A stretch of DNA of 64,000 nt from Pseudoneobacillus sp042683745 (GCF_042683745.1 NZ_JBHUJX010000022.1:1-64000); one strand, 5' to 3'. Shown: positions 1 through 9,692, counted from the first letter of the stretch. The notes: generated by a model not told the origin, from the sequence alone. Numbers and translations: made by a program.

Positions 1-461
1 ATCGTTTTCATCTCCTTGGTTAGGGTAGTAATATTGGAAGTTCTGTGATAGGTACTTCCATTTTACAATGAAAACGGTGGCCTTTTTCTATTTATTTGAC
101 CTATTTACTATACTAGGCGCAATCCGAATATAGGATAGTTCCTAGCATCATTCAAGTTGTGGAAATTAGAAAGAGCAGTACGAATTTATGTTAAATCGAC
201 TGCTTAAATTATTGCTTAACCTCTTCACAGAGTTCAAAAAGAGGAAAATTTATTTCACTTTATTTTACACATAGTCAATCATTGCCTTTAAATATTTCAT
301 CAAACGCAGCAGATACTTTATCGCACTGATCGTCGATTTCGAAAGCTGAAAAAGTCTGCCTCTCCATCTACTTTTAAAAAGGTTAGAGTTAACTCTAAAA
401 CTAAACGTGATTTAGGTTTTAGTATATTTTTTTCTATTCTATCAAATGAAAACTTCTTCGT
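1..461. other. gene-free left edge, with a palindrome and a + strand terminator
   Basis: No credible gene was found here. Two structures are visible. Positions 383-398 form a perfect 16-bp palindrome (TTAGAGTTAACTCTAA). Positions 395-422 form a hairpin with arms CTAAAAC and GTTTTAG, followed by a run of seven T at 427-433, which fits a terminator for a + strand gene lying left of the window. Arms CGTTTTCAT (3-11) and ATGAAAACG (69-77) are a further inverted pair of unknown meaning. Confidence 0.5.
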
Positions 462-1280
462 TTAAGATGCAATTTCTTTTTTATGAAATAGCCCCATAAC
501 CTCTATCGTTTGAGTAATATTCACAAATGCAGTGGGGTCGACTTCATGAATAAGGTTTTTTATTTCTGTTAATTCATAACGAGTAACAACCGTCATGAGG
601 ATATGACTTTTTTCGTTAGAGTAACCTCCGACTGAATCAATCATAGTGACGCCTCTATATACATTGGACAACAATTGTTGCCTCATTTCTTCGCCTTTTT
701 TTGTAATAATCATGAGGGTTATTTTTACATGATGGGTATGAATAGAATCAATGACCTTCCCCGTTACAAAAATAGATACTAATGTATTTAGTGATGCATC
801 CCAGCTAATTAAGAAACCTGATATAAGAATAACAAAACCATTCATTCCAAATAACAAAGTCCCCATTGGAAAATCTTTATGGCGAGTTAGTAACATACCA
901 ATAATATCAAATCCACCAGATGAACCAGATGAGCGAAAAATAATGCCAATTCCTAATCCTACCAATGCTCCACCAAAGACGGATGATAAAATGGAATTGG
1001 TAGCAATCTCATGAATAGGTATGAAATATAAACTAACTGAAATGCTAATAACGGATAGAATAGTATTGATGATAAAGGTTCTTCCTAATTTCATATATCC
1101 TATGATTAATAAAGGAAAGTTTAATAGAAGGTTATAAATTCCTGCATTAAAAGGGGTAAACATACCTAGGATAATGGATAATCCACTAATACCACTACTC
1201 ATAATCTCATGTGGAATGAGAAATAAGTTAAAAGCAATTGCAACAAGAATGGACCCAGTTAAAATTCCTAATATCTTCAA
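462..1280 (-). CDS. YitT family membrane protein (DUF2179 C-terminus)
   Basis: A 272-residue integral membrane protein of the YitT/DUF161 family. About five to six hydrophobic segments fill residues 1-175, including a Gly/Ser-rich stretch (GSSGSSGGFDIIG) typical of the family. A soluble DUF2179 domain follows from about 215 to 265 (RGVTMIDSVGGYS, then a VTRYEL strand). The start is TTG at 1280, supported by AGGAGGG at 1294-1288 seven bases upstream. Function in the family is unknown; a transport role has been suggested but not shown. It stands alone on its strand, divergent from the GNAT gene at 1483. Confidence 0.9.
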   Translation of the reverse strand: MKILGILTGSILVAIAFNLFLIPHEIMSSGISGLSIILGMFTPFNAGIYNLLLNFPLLIIGYMKLGRTFIINTILSVISISVSLYFIPIHEIATNSILSSVFGGALVGLGIGIIFRSSGSSGGFDIIGMLLTRHKDFPMGTLLFGMNGFVILISGFLISWDASLNTLVSIFVTGKVIDSIHTHHVKITLMIITKKGEEMRQQLLSNVYRGVTMIDSVGGYSNEKSHILMTVVTRYELTEIKNLIHEVDPTAFVNITQTIEVMGLFHKKEIAS

Positions 1281-1482
1281 AGCCGATCCCTCCTAGTATT
1301 TCATATTGATTACACATTATTATAATAGTGAAAATGGATAATTGAATTTATAAGATAATTTAAACTTTAATAGACTAAAGCAGTAAAATAATTCTTATTA
1401 AATAATCTAAGAAATCAATATATTTCTCTTTAGTTATAATATAAAATTTCTATAATGTTTTTATTAGAAGGGAAGTATAATC

Positions 1483-1980
1483 GTGGATATAAGAGAAGCT
1501 ACTATTCTTGATTTACCGGCAATGCTAGATATATATAATTATGCAATTCGTCATTTAACAGCGACATTCGATATAGAAGTTCAAACATTGGATAAACGTA
1601 AAATTTGGTTTGACTCTCATGATGAAAAGTATCCATTAATTGTAGCTGAGCGAAATGGAGAAGTTGTGGGATATTGTTGTTTAAGTTCCTTCAGGGCTAA
1701 ACCGGCGTATTCCAAAACGACAGAAATATCGATTTACATATCTCAAACACAGCAAGGCTATGGTATTGGTAGCGCACTTATGAAAGAGATCATAAGACGA
1801 GCAATTGATCTTGGTTATCACACGATTATTGCAGGAATTACTGGTGGTAATGAGGGAAGCGTGAAGCTTCACAAGAAATTTGGTTTTGAATTTGTTGGCT
1901 GCTTTAAAGAGGTTGGGTTTAAATTCGGGGAGTGGCAGGATGTGGATTTTTACCAGTTAATGATTAATAATCGTACATAA
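1483..1980 (+). CDS. GNAT N-acetyltransferase, phosphinothricin acetyltransferase-like
   Basis: A 165-residue GNAT enzyme that transfers acetyl from acetyl-CoA to an amine. The N-terminus (REATILDLPAMLDIYNYAI, then TATFD) and the acetyl-CoA loop QGYGIG at residues 91-96 match the phosphinothricin/methionine-sulfone acetyltransferase branch (Pat, YwnH-like), as do the NEGSVKLHKKFGFE and EVGFKFGEWQDV blocks. The start is GTG at 1483, after a GAAGGGA ribosome site around 1468-1474. It is monocistronic; the gene-poor stretch that follows contains a repeat. The substrate cannot be read from sequence; methionine sulfoximine/sulfone-type molecules are the usual family substrates. Confidence 0.88.
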   Translation: MDIREATILDLPAMLDIYNYAIRHLTATFDIEVQTLDKRKIWFDSHDEKYPLIVAERNGEVVGYCCLSSFRAKPAYSKTTEISIYISQTQQGYGIGSALMKEIIRRAIDLGYHTIIAGITGGNEGSVKLHKKFGFEFVGCFKEVGFKFGEWQDVDFYQLMINNRT

Positions 1981-2583
1981 AGACTGGAATAAAAAATGTA
2001 CTACGGTCTTTGCAAACAAGCAATATTAAAGGAGAGTGTGAAGTCATTTATTTCGGAACTCTGAAAGGAATAAGTGAAGTGTTTAGAATAACTCTGACCG
2101 GTTACCTCTTCTTTTGGTTGGATTTTTGTCGTTTCTATGAACTTTATGCATATTGAAGTTATTACGCAATTTCAGCCAATAACCTGTTTGCATATAGCCA
2201 AATTAATATTATATAGATTCATAATCCTAATTGGTTGAACCATTATATGAGTCAGCAGATGTCATTAGGATTCTTTTTCTTAATTGATTTATAAACGAGA
2301 AAAATACTTAGTACTAATGTTGCGCTAATCAATCTATTAACAGGATTAGTGTGGTACATTCATAATTATTAGGTTTTGTTAAAATTTATTGTCGATTTTT
2401 AAACCGTTGATTGGAGTGGAAATGACTTGACCCTGCTTAGATTAGCGGGACAGGTGAGACCCCACAGACACAGGGTAGCCAGCGCCCGCCCCGCGGAAAG
2501 CAAGCGACTGCAGCGGAAATCAACACTCTAGTTAAAAGAGATAAAAAAAATCAGGTAAAGCTTACCTTTAAAAAGGAGATTAA
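1981..2583. other. intergenic stretch with a degenerate repeat copy
   Basis: No gene is supported here. The left half (1981-2370) is plain A+T-rich DNA with stops in every frame. The right half holds the repeat described separately at 2371-2540, followed by the ribosome site of the VOC gene (AAGGAGAT at 2574-2581). Confidence 0.6.
2371..2540 (+). repeat. MITE-like intergenic repeat, long copy (degenerate)
   Basis: The copy runs from TTTTGTTAAA through GTTGATTGGAG and a GC-rich core (GCGGGACAGGTGAGACCCCAC, GCCCGCCCCGCGGAAAGC) to GCGGAAATCAACA and GTTAAAAG. The GC-rich core stands out sharply from the A+T-rich flanks. The ends match the short copy at 45228-45303, which has lost the core. From memory, elements with this core are widespread in Bacillus intergenic DNA. 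There is no coding capacity, so it is a non-autonomous element. Confidence 0.75.
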
Positions 2584-2988
2584 ATGAGTTCTCATTTTGT
2601 TCATCATATATGTATTCAGACAAACCATTATGAAGAATCCTTACATTTTTATAAGGAACTTCTTGGTTTTGAATTAGTTTCAGAATGTCCCAATTTTCAT
2701 AATCGCCATTTTAACTCTTGGTTAAGATTAGGAGATTTTTATATTGAATTACAAACTGGAAAAGTAGGAGAAAACCTTAGTAATATAAATCCAAATACGC
2801 AGGGAATCGTTCATCTTTGTCTTTGGGTAGAGGATTTAGTTGAGGAGGTCAAAAAATTGAAGGAATGGGGCGTTGACTTTATATTAAAAGATGGTCAAGA
2901 AATTTATCATGTCGAGAATGGGAGTTTGTGTAAAATAATTGCTCCTGAAGCCACTATTATTGAATTACGAGATAATAAAGGAATATAA
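2584..2988 (+). CDS. VOC family protein (glyoxalase/bleomycin-resistance fold)
   Basis: A 134-residue protein of the vicinal-oxygen-chelate superfamily. Two beta-alpha-beta-beta-beta modules are visible. The first starts with FVHHICIQT, where a His is in the usual metal-ligand position, and continues with SLHFYKELLGFELVSE. The second starts with GIVHLCLWVEDLVEEVKKL and ends in IIELRD, with a Glu ligand. Such small proteins are lactoylglutathione lyase-like enzymes, thiol transferases or antibiotic binders; which applies here is not readable. The ATG start is preceded by AAGGAGAT. It may form a unit with the GNAT gene 78 bp downstream. Confidence 0.85.
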   Translation: MSSHFVHHICIQTNHYEESLHFYKELLGFELVSECPNFHNRHFNSWLRLGDFYIELQTGKVGENLSNINPNTQGIVHLCLWVEDLVEEVKKLKEWGVDFILKDGQEIYHVENGSLCKIIAPEATIIELRDNKGI

Positions 2989-3065
2989 CGATTGCGTTAT
3001 TAAATGAATTTTATACAAAATAGTTTTTATGGACTGAATAGGATGATAAGTAAGGAGTGAAAAAA

Positions 3066-3605
3066 ATGAATTTTACATACGAAATTATTCCAGTAGAAAA
3101 AGCTGAATACTGTCGAGAATTATGTAATGAACTGATGGTCTTTCAAAAGTCGAAAGCATACATGAAACCAGAGCTATTTGAAAATATGAATTTTGACACA
3201 AGGATGATCCCTTCGATAAAAAGTGCAATACACAATTATATTGTGGTAGTTAAAGATGATGAAAAAATAGTAGGTTATGTGTATTCCAATATTTCACCTA
3301 AAGAAACCTATTCAAATGAATTTGCCACTTTTTTTGACCTTTCTTCTGTTAATAGAAAAAATGTAGGTTGTTTATCCCAATTTTATATTAAAGAAGAATA
3401 CAGACAATATGGGATTGGTTCTAAACTTTTCAATATGTCCATAGAGTGGCTGAAGCAATTTGAAGATATTGAAGATTATTTTATCTATGTCTCAAATGGC
3501 AATCATGATGCCTTGGAATTTTATAAACGTAAAGGATTTTCTGTTAGTCATGAAATTTTGGATGGATTTATAACTGTATTACGAACCCAATTTGGTCGGG
3601 ACTAA
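3066..3605 (+). CDS. GNAT family N-acetyltransferase
   Basis: A GNAT-fold protein of about 179 residues. The N-terminal half is divergent. The acetyl-CoA site is clear in LSQFYIKEEYRQYGIGSKLF, with the R-x-x-G-I-G loop, followed by YVSNGNHDALEFYKRKGF, the usual last motif. A GTG at 3057 is in frame but lies inside the ribosome site AAGGAG (3052-3057), so ATG at 3066, eight bases after that site, is the start. The acceptor substrate is unknown. Confidence 0.85.
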   Translation: MNFTYEIIPVEKAEYCRELCNELMVFQKSKAYMKPELFENMNFDTRMIPSIKSAIHNYIVVVKDDEKIVGYVYSNISPKETYSNEFATFFDLSSVNRKNVGCLSQFYIKEEYRQYGIGSKLFNMSIEWLKQFEDIEDYFIYVSNGNHDALEFYKRKGFSVSHEILDGFITVLRTQFGRD

Positions 3606-3707
3606 TTAGCTTTATATAGGACTTACTGTTAGACAATTCTGCTTGGTAGATTATTGATTTAGAAACTATATTTTGTAGTACTTCTACAATTTCAAAGGAG
3701 TACGTTT

Positions 3708-4819
3708 ATGAAACGTCAATTTATTTTTCGGATAGTTCTTTTTCTTGCCCATATATTCGTTAATGGCCATTTACATTAGCTGGAATGGTTGGGTTTGGCT
3801 TCACACAGTTTTCGGTTTAGAGGGAAAATGGTTATATGGAATCCTTGTAGGTCTTTTGTTTAATTCTTATTTAATTGGTCGAGTAATCAAGAGTTTGACC
3901 TTCATCAGGATAATAGGTTCCTATTGGTTTGCTGTATTGCAGTATGCACTTCTATTGTTGCCCATTACGAATCTTATAGTTTGGATATTAAGTATTGTGG
4001 GATTCCCTAAGGAAACGATTATTACTTGGGTTGGTGTTTCTTTCCTAGTGATATTCTTATTTATTATTATATATGGGACATACAATGCTTATAGCCCAAT
4101 CGTTCGATCTTATTCGGTTGTCATTTCGAAAAAAGAACATCCATGCACAAAGCTAACGATTGCTATGGCTTCAGATATGCATTTCGGCAGCTTGTCAGGA
4201 TTAGCTCATCTCCGACGACTTGTAAAGGGAATAAATGAGTTGAATCCAGATATCATCTTGTTCCCTGGTGATATTATCGATGACGACCCGGAGCCATTTA
4301 TTCAAAAAAATATGGGGAATGTGATGAAAGAACTGTCAGCTCCTTTAGGTGTTTTTGGAGTTTTAGGCAACCATGAATACTACGGGAGAGCCATTCCGGA
4401 GTTTGTAAAAGAAATGAATCGTATTGGGGTCTCTATTTTACAAGATGAAATCATAAAGGTAGGGTGAATCCTTTTATCTTGTTGGTCGTAAGGATAAAAT
4501 AGACTCAAATCGTCAAGTAATCGAAAAGTTGCTTCATGATGTGGATCAAACCTTTCCAATTGTGATGATGGACCATCAACCTACAGAAATTATACATGCC
4601 GAAAAGAGTGGTGTGGATTTACTCTTGTCGAGCCATACCCATCGGGGGCAAATGGCACCTAACCATTTTATTACTCAAAGAATGTATGAATTAGATTGGG
4701 GATATCGTCAATTTAATCAGCTCCATGCTATTGTTTCATCTGGATTTGGCTTTTGGGGACCACCTATCCGAATTGGTAGTCGATCAGAGATTGTTAGGAT
4801 TGAAGTAACTTTTCAGTAA
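3708..4819 (+). pseudogene. metallophosphoesterase with two frameshifts
   Basis: This reads as one membrane-anchored calcineurin-like phosphoesterase of about 370 residues (YaeI/YkuE-like) cut in three. Frame 1 starts at ATG 3708 (MKRQFIFRIVLF) and shifts around the T5 run near 3740. Frame 2 carries four TM segments, then SDMHFGS, FPGDIIDD and LGNHEYYG, the metal-binding motifs, and stops at 4465. Frame 3 resumes at 4463 (GESFYLVGRKD), with MDHQP and SSHTHRGQM, and ends at 4819. Both breaks are repaired by removing one base from a homopolymer (T near 3740, G at 4462-4464). It is either a decayed gene or two sequencing errors. Confidence 0.8.
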
Positions 4820-5184
4820 TAAAATGGAAAACTGATAAATAAAAAAATTAGTCACATCAACACTTTTTAACTCTTCATACAATCGGGACAGTCGCTACTG
4901 GGAGGGTTACGTAGTTGTAATACTATTTTATTAATATTTATTAGGTAAATAATATAGTGATAGAAACGAATGTTTGTAAATAGTGACAGTTACCATCGTT
5001 TATTACGGTTTATTTTAACTTATTTGGGCTATTCCTTTTTGCGTTCACTTTCAATGGATAGAAACGGTATAATAAATTGGCAGAATCAGACACTAATAAG
5101 AGCTGGCTTGGTTTAGAAAGTTGATACTAAAATGCCACTGATTTTTATAAAAAACTAATATCCAAAAGAAGAGAAGGAGATACG
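4820..5184. other. intergenic stretch before selO, no gene seen
   Basis: About 365 bp of A+T-rich DNA with no ORF, terminator or repeat that I can support. The only functional element identified is the ribosome site GAAGGAGA at 5173-5180, just before the SelO start. Confidence 0.5.
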
Positions 5185-6651
5185 ATGACTAAGAATAATG
5201 AAATTGGATGGAACTTAGACAATAGTTATGCTCGTCTGCCTAAATCATTTTTTTCTAGCCTCAGCCCAACTCCTGTACGTTCACCAAAGCTAATTATTTT
5301 TAATAATCCTTTGGCAACATCGCTTGGTTTAAACGTTCATACGTTGCAAAGCGAAGAAGGTGTAGCTGAGCTTGCTGGCAACCAAATACCTGAAGGTGCT
5401 TCTCCTCTTGCTCAAGCTTATGCGGGGCATCAGTTCGGGTATTTTAACATGTTAGGGGATGGCCGAGCTCTGCTGCTTGGTGAGCAAATCACACCACAAG
5501 GTGAGCGCGTTGATATTCAGCTTAAGGGTTCAGGTAGAACGCCCTACTCCAGAGGGGGCGATGGACGTGCCGCACTTGGACCGATGCTGCGCGAATACAT
5601 CATCAGTGAAGCTATGCATGCACTAGGTATTCCAACGACGCGAAGTCTAGCGGTTGTAATAACTGGAGAGTCGATCATCCGTGAAACCAACCTTCCTGGT
5701 GCGATTTTGACTCGTGTGGCTTCCAGTCACATACGCGTTGCTACTTTTCAATACGTTGCAAAATGGGGCACAGTTGAGGAGCTTCGGGACCTGGCTGATT
5801 ACACATTAAAGCGTCATTTTTCAAACATTGAAGTTGATGATAGTCGCTATCTTTCACTACTTCAGGAAGTAATTAAGCGCCAGGCAGAGCTAATTGCGAA
5901 ATGGCAATTGGTGGGCTTTATTCACGGGGTGATGAACACGGACAACATGGCGATCAGTGGTGAAACCATTGATTATGGTCCTTGTGCATTCATGGATGTT
6001 TACGACCCAGCAACAGTATTCAGTTCGATTGATAGAGAAGGAAGATATGCCTATGGCAATCAGCCATATATTGGTGTTTGGAATCTCGCCAGATTTGCCG
6101 AAACACTATTGCCGCTATTGCATGACGATCAAGAGCAGGCAGTCAAGTTAGCTGAGGATGCCCTTTCAGATTTTAGTAAATTATATCAATCTAGATGGCT
6201 TTCAGGGATGAGAGCAAAACTAGGCATCTTTAATGAAGAGGAGCAGGATGAATCACTTATAAAGGAACTCCTCACTATGATGCAGAAGTATCGTGCAGAC
6301 TATACAAATACTTTCCTTGCATTAACATTTGAAAAGCTAGATGAAACACTTCTATTTGAAACACCAGAATTTGCTGGGTGGCATGAAATGTGGCAGAAGA
6401 GATTAGGTAGACAGCAGGAATCAAAGGATTCCTCACAACAATTGATGAGAAACAATAATCCAGCAGTTATTCCTCGGAACCACCGAGTTGAAGAAGCCCT
6501 AGAGGCTGCAGTGAGTCAAGGGGATTATAGTGTAATGAGGCGACTGCTTGATGTTCTTTCAAATCCTTGCGCTCACACTGCTGAACAGGCTGAATACTCA
6601 ACACTACCTATACCTACAAATCGTCCTTACCAAACTTTTTGTGGCACATAA
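5185..6651 (+). CDS. selO: protein adenylyltransferase SelO (YdiU/UPF0061)
   Basis: A full-length 488-residue SelO pseudokinase. The family transfers AMP from ATP to Ser, Thr or Tyr of target proteins and is linked to redox stress. Visible motifs are PLAQAYAGHQFGYF, LKGSGRTPYSRGGDGRAA with the ATP-contacting Lys at about 114, NTDN with metal-binding Asp253/Asn254, and DYGPCAFMD with Asp263. The C-terminus ends PYQTFCGT, as in complete homologues, although the typical selenocysteine/cysteine found in other branches is not assessed here. ATG 5185 follows GAAGGAGA. A strong terminator lies at 6683. Confidence 0.95.
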   Translation: MTKNNEIGWNLDNSYARLPKSFFSSLSPTPVRSPKLIIFNNPLATSLGLNVHTLQSEEGVAELAGNQIPEGASPLAQAYAGHQFGYFNMLGDGRALLLGEQITPQGERVDIQLKGSGRTPYSRGGDGRAALGPMLREYIISEAMHALGIPTTRSLAVVITGESIIRETNLPGAILTRVASSHIRVATFQYVAKWGTVEELRDLADYTLKRHFSNIEVDDSRYLSLLQEVIKRQAELIAKWQLVGFIHGVMNTDNMAISGETIDYGPCAFMDVYDPATVFSSIDREGRYAYGNQPYIGVWNLARFAETLLPLLHDDQEQAVKLAEDALSDFSKLYQSRWLSGMRAKLGIFNEEEQDESLIKELLTMMQKYRADYTNTFLALTFEKLDETLLFETPEFAGWHEMWQKRLGRQQESKDSSQQLMRNNNPAVIPRNHRVEEALEAAVSQGDYSVMRRLLDVLSNPCAHTAEQAEYSTLPIPTNRPYQTFCGT

Positions 6652-6682
6652 ATCTTATTTGGATCGTTTCTTCAAAACCGAT

Positions 6683-6725
6683 GCCTGCCTCCCCATCCAA
6701 TAGATTGGGAGGCAGGTACTTTTTT
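6683..6725 (+). terminator. rho-independent terminator after selO
   Basis: The arms GCCTGCCTCCC and GGGAGGCAGGT pair almost perfectly around an A+T-rich loop, followed by TACTTTTTT. Placement 30 bp after the selO stop fits termination of that monocistronic message. Confidence 0.9.
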
Positions 6726-6765
6726 ACAGTACATATAGTAAGCTTTTTGGGAACGGAGAGAGGTA

Positions 6766-7158
6766 ATGAAATATTATAATTTTTTAGACAAACCATTTAA
6801 AGCAATACAATTAATGGAATTATACAATGATGCGGGCTGGTGGGCAGAACGAACAGAGCAAGAGATCGAGGAAATGCTAAAATCAGTAATTGCCATCGGT
6901 GTTTGGGATGATGATAGACTTGTTGGATTTGCAAGAGCGATCACTGACGGGAAATTTCGTGCGTACATTGAAGATGTTGTTGTTCATAGCGAATTTCAAA
7001 AGTCTGGTATTGGAAAACAGCTTATTTCGAAAATCATGAGTGAACTTACACATATAGATGTTGTCAGTTTGTTTTGCGAGGAGCACCTTGTTCCTTTTTA
7101 CCAAAGTAACTCGTTTAAGCGGAGTAAATCGCAATTTGTGTTACATAGAAAAAAATAG
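6766..7158 (+). CDS. GNAT family N-acetyltransferase
   Basis: A 130-residue single-domain GNAT protein. The core reads ARAITDGKFRAYIEDVVVHSEFQKSGIGKQLI, giving beta4 and the Q/R-x-x-G-x-G acetyl-CoA loop (QKSGIG). LVPFYQSNSFKRS follows as the C-terminal motif. The start ATG 6766 is preceded by GGAGAGAGG. The acceptor is unknown. The VOC gene starting 61 bp downstream is probably co-transcribed, since no terminator separates them. Confidence 0.87.
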   Translation: MKYYNFLDKPFKAIQLMELYNDAGWWAERTEQEIEEMLKSVIAIGVWDDDRLVGFARAITDGKFRAYIEDVVVHSEFQKSGIGKQLISKIMSELTHIDVVSLFCEEHLVPFYQSNSFKRSKSQFVLHRKK

Positions 7159-7219
7159 GTTCCATATTGAAGGGAATTTGTTTGACCAAGAAAAATTAAA
7201 TCTACGGGGGGAGTACAAA

Positions 7220-7621
7220 TTGTCACAGGGACTGATTCATCACATCGAAATATACGTTTCTAATTTAAAGAACACAATTGATTTTTGGGGTTGGTTTTTA
7301 GAGGAATTAGGGTATCATGTTTTTCAAGAATGGGATGGTGGTCAGAGCTGGAAAATGGGTGAAACCTATATTGTTTTCGTCCAGGCTGAGGAGAGATTTC
7401 TTGATATCCCGTATCATAGATGTCGAGTAGGTCTTAATCATTTGGCCTTTCACGCAAGTTCCCGCAAGCAAGTTGATGATATGACAATTAAGTTAAAAGA
7501 AAATGGCGTACACATTCTTTATACAAATAAGCATCCTTTTGCCGGAGGAAATAACCACTATGCTGTATACTTTGAAGATCCAGATAGAATGAAAGTTGAA
7601 TTAGTAGCGCCTAATTTATAA
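7220..7621 (+). CDS. VOC family protein
   Basis: A VOC-superfamily protein of about 133 residues: LIHHIEIYVSNLKNTIDFW opens the first module, and RVGLNHLAFHASSRKQVDDM opens the second, which ends VYFEDPDRMKVELVAP with the Glu ligand. The reading frame is open further upstream and overlaps the GNAT gene, but that extension is GNAT antiphase sequence. TTG at 7220, seven bases after a GGGGGGAG ribosome site (7206-7213), gives a protein starting exactly at the domain. It resembles lactoylglutathione lyase or fosfomycin-resistance-type proteins; the substrate is unknown. Confidence 0.85.
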   Translation: MSQGLIHHIEIYVSNLKNTIDFWGWFLEELGYHVFQEWDGGQSWKMGETYIVFVQAEERFLDIPYHRCRVGLNHLAFHASSRKQVDDMTIKLKENGVHILYTNKHPFAGGNNHYAVYFEDPDRMKVELVAPNL

Positions 7622-7719
7622 TCTTCACTTTTTAAACTGACAATTTCTATATTAATCTATAAACTGTAATACTCACTTGATATACTAGAAAAAAGAGTAA
7701 TAGGATAAGGGGGGTTCCA

Positions 7720-8427
7720 GTGACAAGAAACATTTTAATTGTAGATGACCAGCCAGAAATCACAGAATTATTAAAGCTATATCTTGAGAAAGATGGTTAT
7801 CATATAATGGAAGCGCATGATGGAAGCAAGGCTATTGAGTTTATTAACCTTCATAAAATAGATTTAATTTTAGTCGATCTGATGATGCCAATCATAGATG
7901 GATACCAGCTTATTAAAAAAGTAAGAGAAACCATGGCTATACCGATCATTATTATTTCAGCGAAAAACGAGGATCATGACAAAATATTAGGACTCGGTTT
8001 GGGAGCAGACGATTTTATTCAAAAGCCTTTTAATCCGTTGGAGGTTGTGGCAAGAGTTCAAGCCCTTTTAAGACGAACCTATAGCTATTCAAATGAAGCT
8101 TCACAAAAAAATGAAACACACAAAAAAATGGTTGGAGATCTTACCTTAGATGAAGCTACATTTTCGATTATTCGAAATGGGATTAGTATTCCATTAACGA
8201 AAATAGAATATCGAATTCTAGAATTGTTAATGGACTCACCTGGAAGAGTGTATACAAAACAACAAATTTTCGAAAAAGCATGGGATGATTATTATATAGA
8301 TGGAGATGGGGACAACACGATTAATGTCCACATTTCTAAAATAAGGGAAAAAATTGAAGAAAACCCGAAAAAACCAGTCTATATAAAAACGGTAAGAGGT
8401 TTAGGTTATAAATTAGAAAAAAAATAG
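7720..8427 (+). CDS. response regulator, OmpR/PhoB family
   Basis: A 235-residue two-component regulator. The receiver domain (residues 1-120) has the acidic pair in VDDQ, the phosphoacceptor Asp53 in LVDLMMP, the Thr/Ser switch in IISAK and Lys in QKPFNPLE. A winged-helix DNA-binding domain follows from about 135 to 233 (LTKIEYRILELLMDSPGRVYTKQQI and TVRGLGYKLEKK). The start is GTG 7720 after AAGGGGGG. The partner kinase starts 40 bp downstream, and an ABC exporter follows. Its probable target sites are the 11-bp direct repeats at 9772-9792. Confidence 0.95.
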   Translation: MTRNILIVDDQPEITELLKLYLEKDGYHIMEAHDGSKAIEFINLHKIDLILVDLMMPIIDGYQLIKKVRETMAIPIIIISAKNEDHDKILGLGLGADDFIQKPFNPLEVVARVQALLRRTYSYSNEASQKNETHKKMVGDLTLDEATFSIIRNGISIPLTKIEYRILELLMDSPGRVYTKQQIFEKAWDDYYIDGDGDNTINVHISKIREKIEENPKKPVYIKTVRGLGYKLEKK

Positions 8428-8466
8428 ATATTTCATACAATTGATCTATTTTCTTAAAGAGTAGGG

Positions 8467-9687
8467 ATGAATTTGCATCATATCGGAAAAAAAATATTTC
8501 CACCAAATGAAGGATGGCATCCATATATTTATCTTGTAAATATGTTTATACCATTCTACTTTATGCTCCAGGAGCCATCTTATAAACAGTACCTCGGTCT
8601 TTTGTTATTGATTATTTTTGTAATGATTTACAGACAAGTCTTTTGGAGTGCGCGCTTTGCTAAGTTACTCATTGCTACTGAAGTCATCCTAACTTTAGGA
8701 TTCGGGTTCTTATATAATCCGATGTATTTATATCTTATTTTTGTTTTTGCATTTCAAATCGTCCGTTTGCCTTTGAAGTGGATGTACTTGTTATGTGGGA
8801 GCTTTACTGTAACCAGTCTATATCTAATTTATCAAACCGTGTTTTTTAATGGACTTTATTTATTGATCAGCCTCATTCCTCCACTGTTTGGTGGAAGTAT
8901 CCTACCCTTTATTATGAAAACTTCATTAAGGTATAAAGAATTGAACGAAAATCTTCAACGTGTGGCAGAAGAGCTTGAAAAAAAGAATCAAGAAAAGACT
9001 TTACTTGAAGAAAGTAAAAAAAGAATGCTTGCCGATATCTCTCATGACCTTAAAACACCAATGACAACGATTCAAGGATACTCGAAGGCTTTATACGAAG
9101 GAATGATTGAGGATGAGGATCAAAAGAAAAAGTTTCTGAAATACATACATGATAAGTCAATACGGGTGAATGCATTAATTGATGAGTTATTTATGTTTTC
9201 AAAATTAGATAGCCCAGATTTCCCGATAAATAAAGAAGAAAAAGATTTATGTGAGTTTTTTAGAGAAATCATTGTTGAATACTATGAATTGTTTGAAGCG
9301 AAGGAAATGGAACTCGATATCGATATCCCAAGTAACCCCAATTTGTATCGATTTGACCAAAAGCTTCTATATAGAGCCATATCTAATATTCTGGAAAATA
9401 TTATTAAATATAACACAGAGAAAACGATGGTTTATATTCGGTTGAGTAAATGCAATGACTCCATGACAATGGAAATTGGAGATAATGGTGTAGGAATAGA
9501 TGAAGAGCTCGCTCATTCACTTTTCGATCCTTTTGTAAGAGGCGATAAAAGCAGAATGAATGATGGCGGTTCAGGTTTAGGCCTAGCCATTACGAGAAAA
9601 ATTATTGAAAAGCACAATGGCAAAGTAGATGTGGATGTAAATCCTAAAAGAGGTAAAACAAATTTTATCATTGAACTGCCGATATAA
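8467..9687 (+). CDS. membrane sensor histidine kinase
   Basis: A 406-residue kinase, partner of the upstream regulator. Five or six closely packed hydrophobic segments (residues 20-155) with no large external loop suggest sensing within the membrane, as in intramembrane-sensing kinases. A coiled coil (about 158-185) leads to the HisKA box DISHDLKTPM with phospho-acceptor His193. The ATPase domain shows the N box (AISNILENIIKYN), G1 (DNGVGID) and G2 (GGSGLGLAI). The location before an ABC exporter resembles Bce/Yts-type detoxification modules. A terminator follows immediately. Confidence 0.93.
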   Translation: MNLHHIGKKIFPPNEGWHPYIYLVNMFIPFYFMLQEPSYKQYLGLLLLIIFVMIYRQVFWSARFAKLLIATEVILTLGFGFLYNPMYLYLIFVFAFQIVRLPLKWMYLLCGSFTVTSLYLIYQTVFFNGLYLLISLIPPLFGGSILPFIMKTSLRYKELNENLQRVAEELEKKNQEKTLLEESKKRMLADISHDLKTPMTTIQGYSKALYEGMIEDEDQKKKFLKYIHDKSIRVNALIDELFMFSKLDSPDFPINKEEKDLCEFFREIIVEYYELFEAKEMELDIDIPSNPNLYRFDQKLLYRAISNILENIIKYNTEKTMVYIRLSKCNDSMTMEIGDNGVGIDEELAHSLFDPFVRGDKSRMNDGGSGLGLAITRKIIEKHNGKVDVDVNPKRGKTNFIIELPI

Positions 9688-9692
9688 GACAG

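Noticed and set aside
751..1014. + strand ORF of 87 codons inside the YitT gene
   Set aside because: It is the antisense shadow of a clear membrane-protein gene and has no ribosome site or recognisable domain.
6614..6796. minus-strand ORF across the selO terminator
   Set aside because: It crosses the terminator stem and two gene ends, without ribosome site or homology.
7058..7219. 5' extension of the VOC reading frame overlapping the GNAT gene
   Set aside because: The extension is out-of-frame GNAT sequence; the ribosome site GGGGGGAG supports TTG 7220 at the domain boundary.
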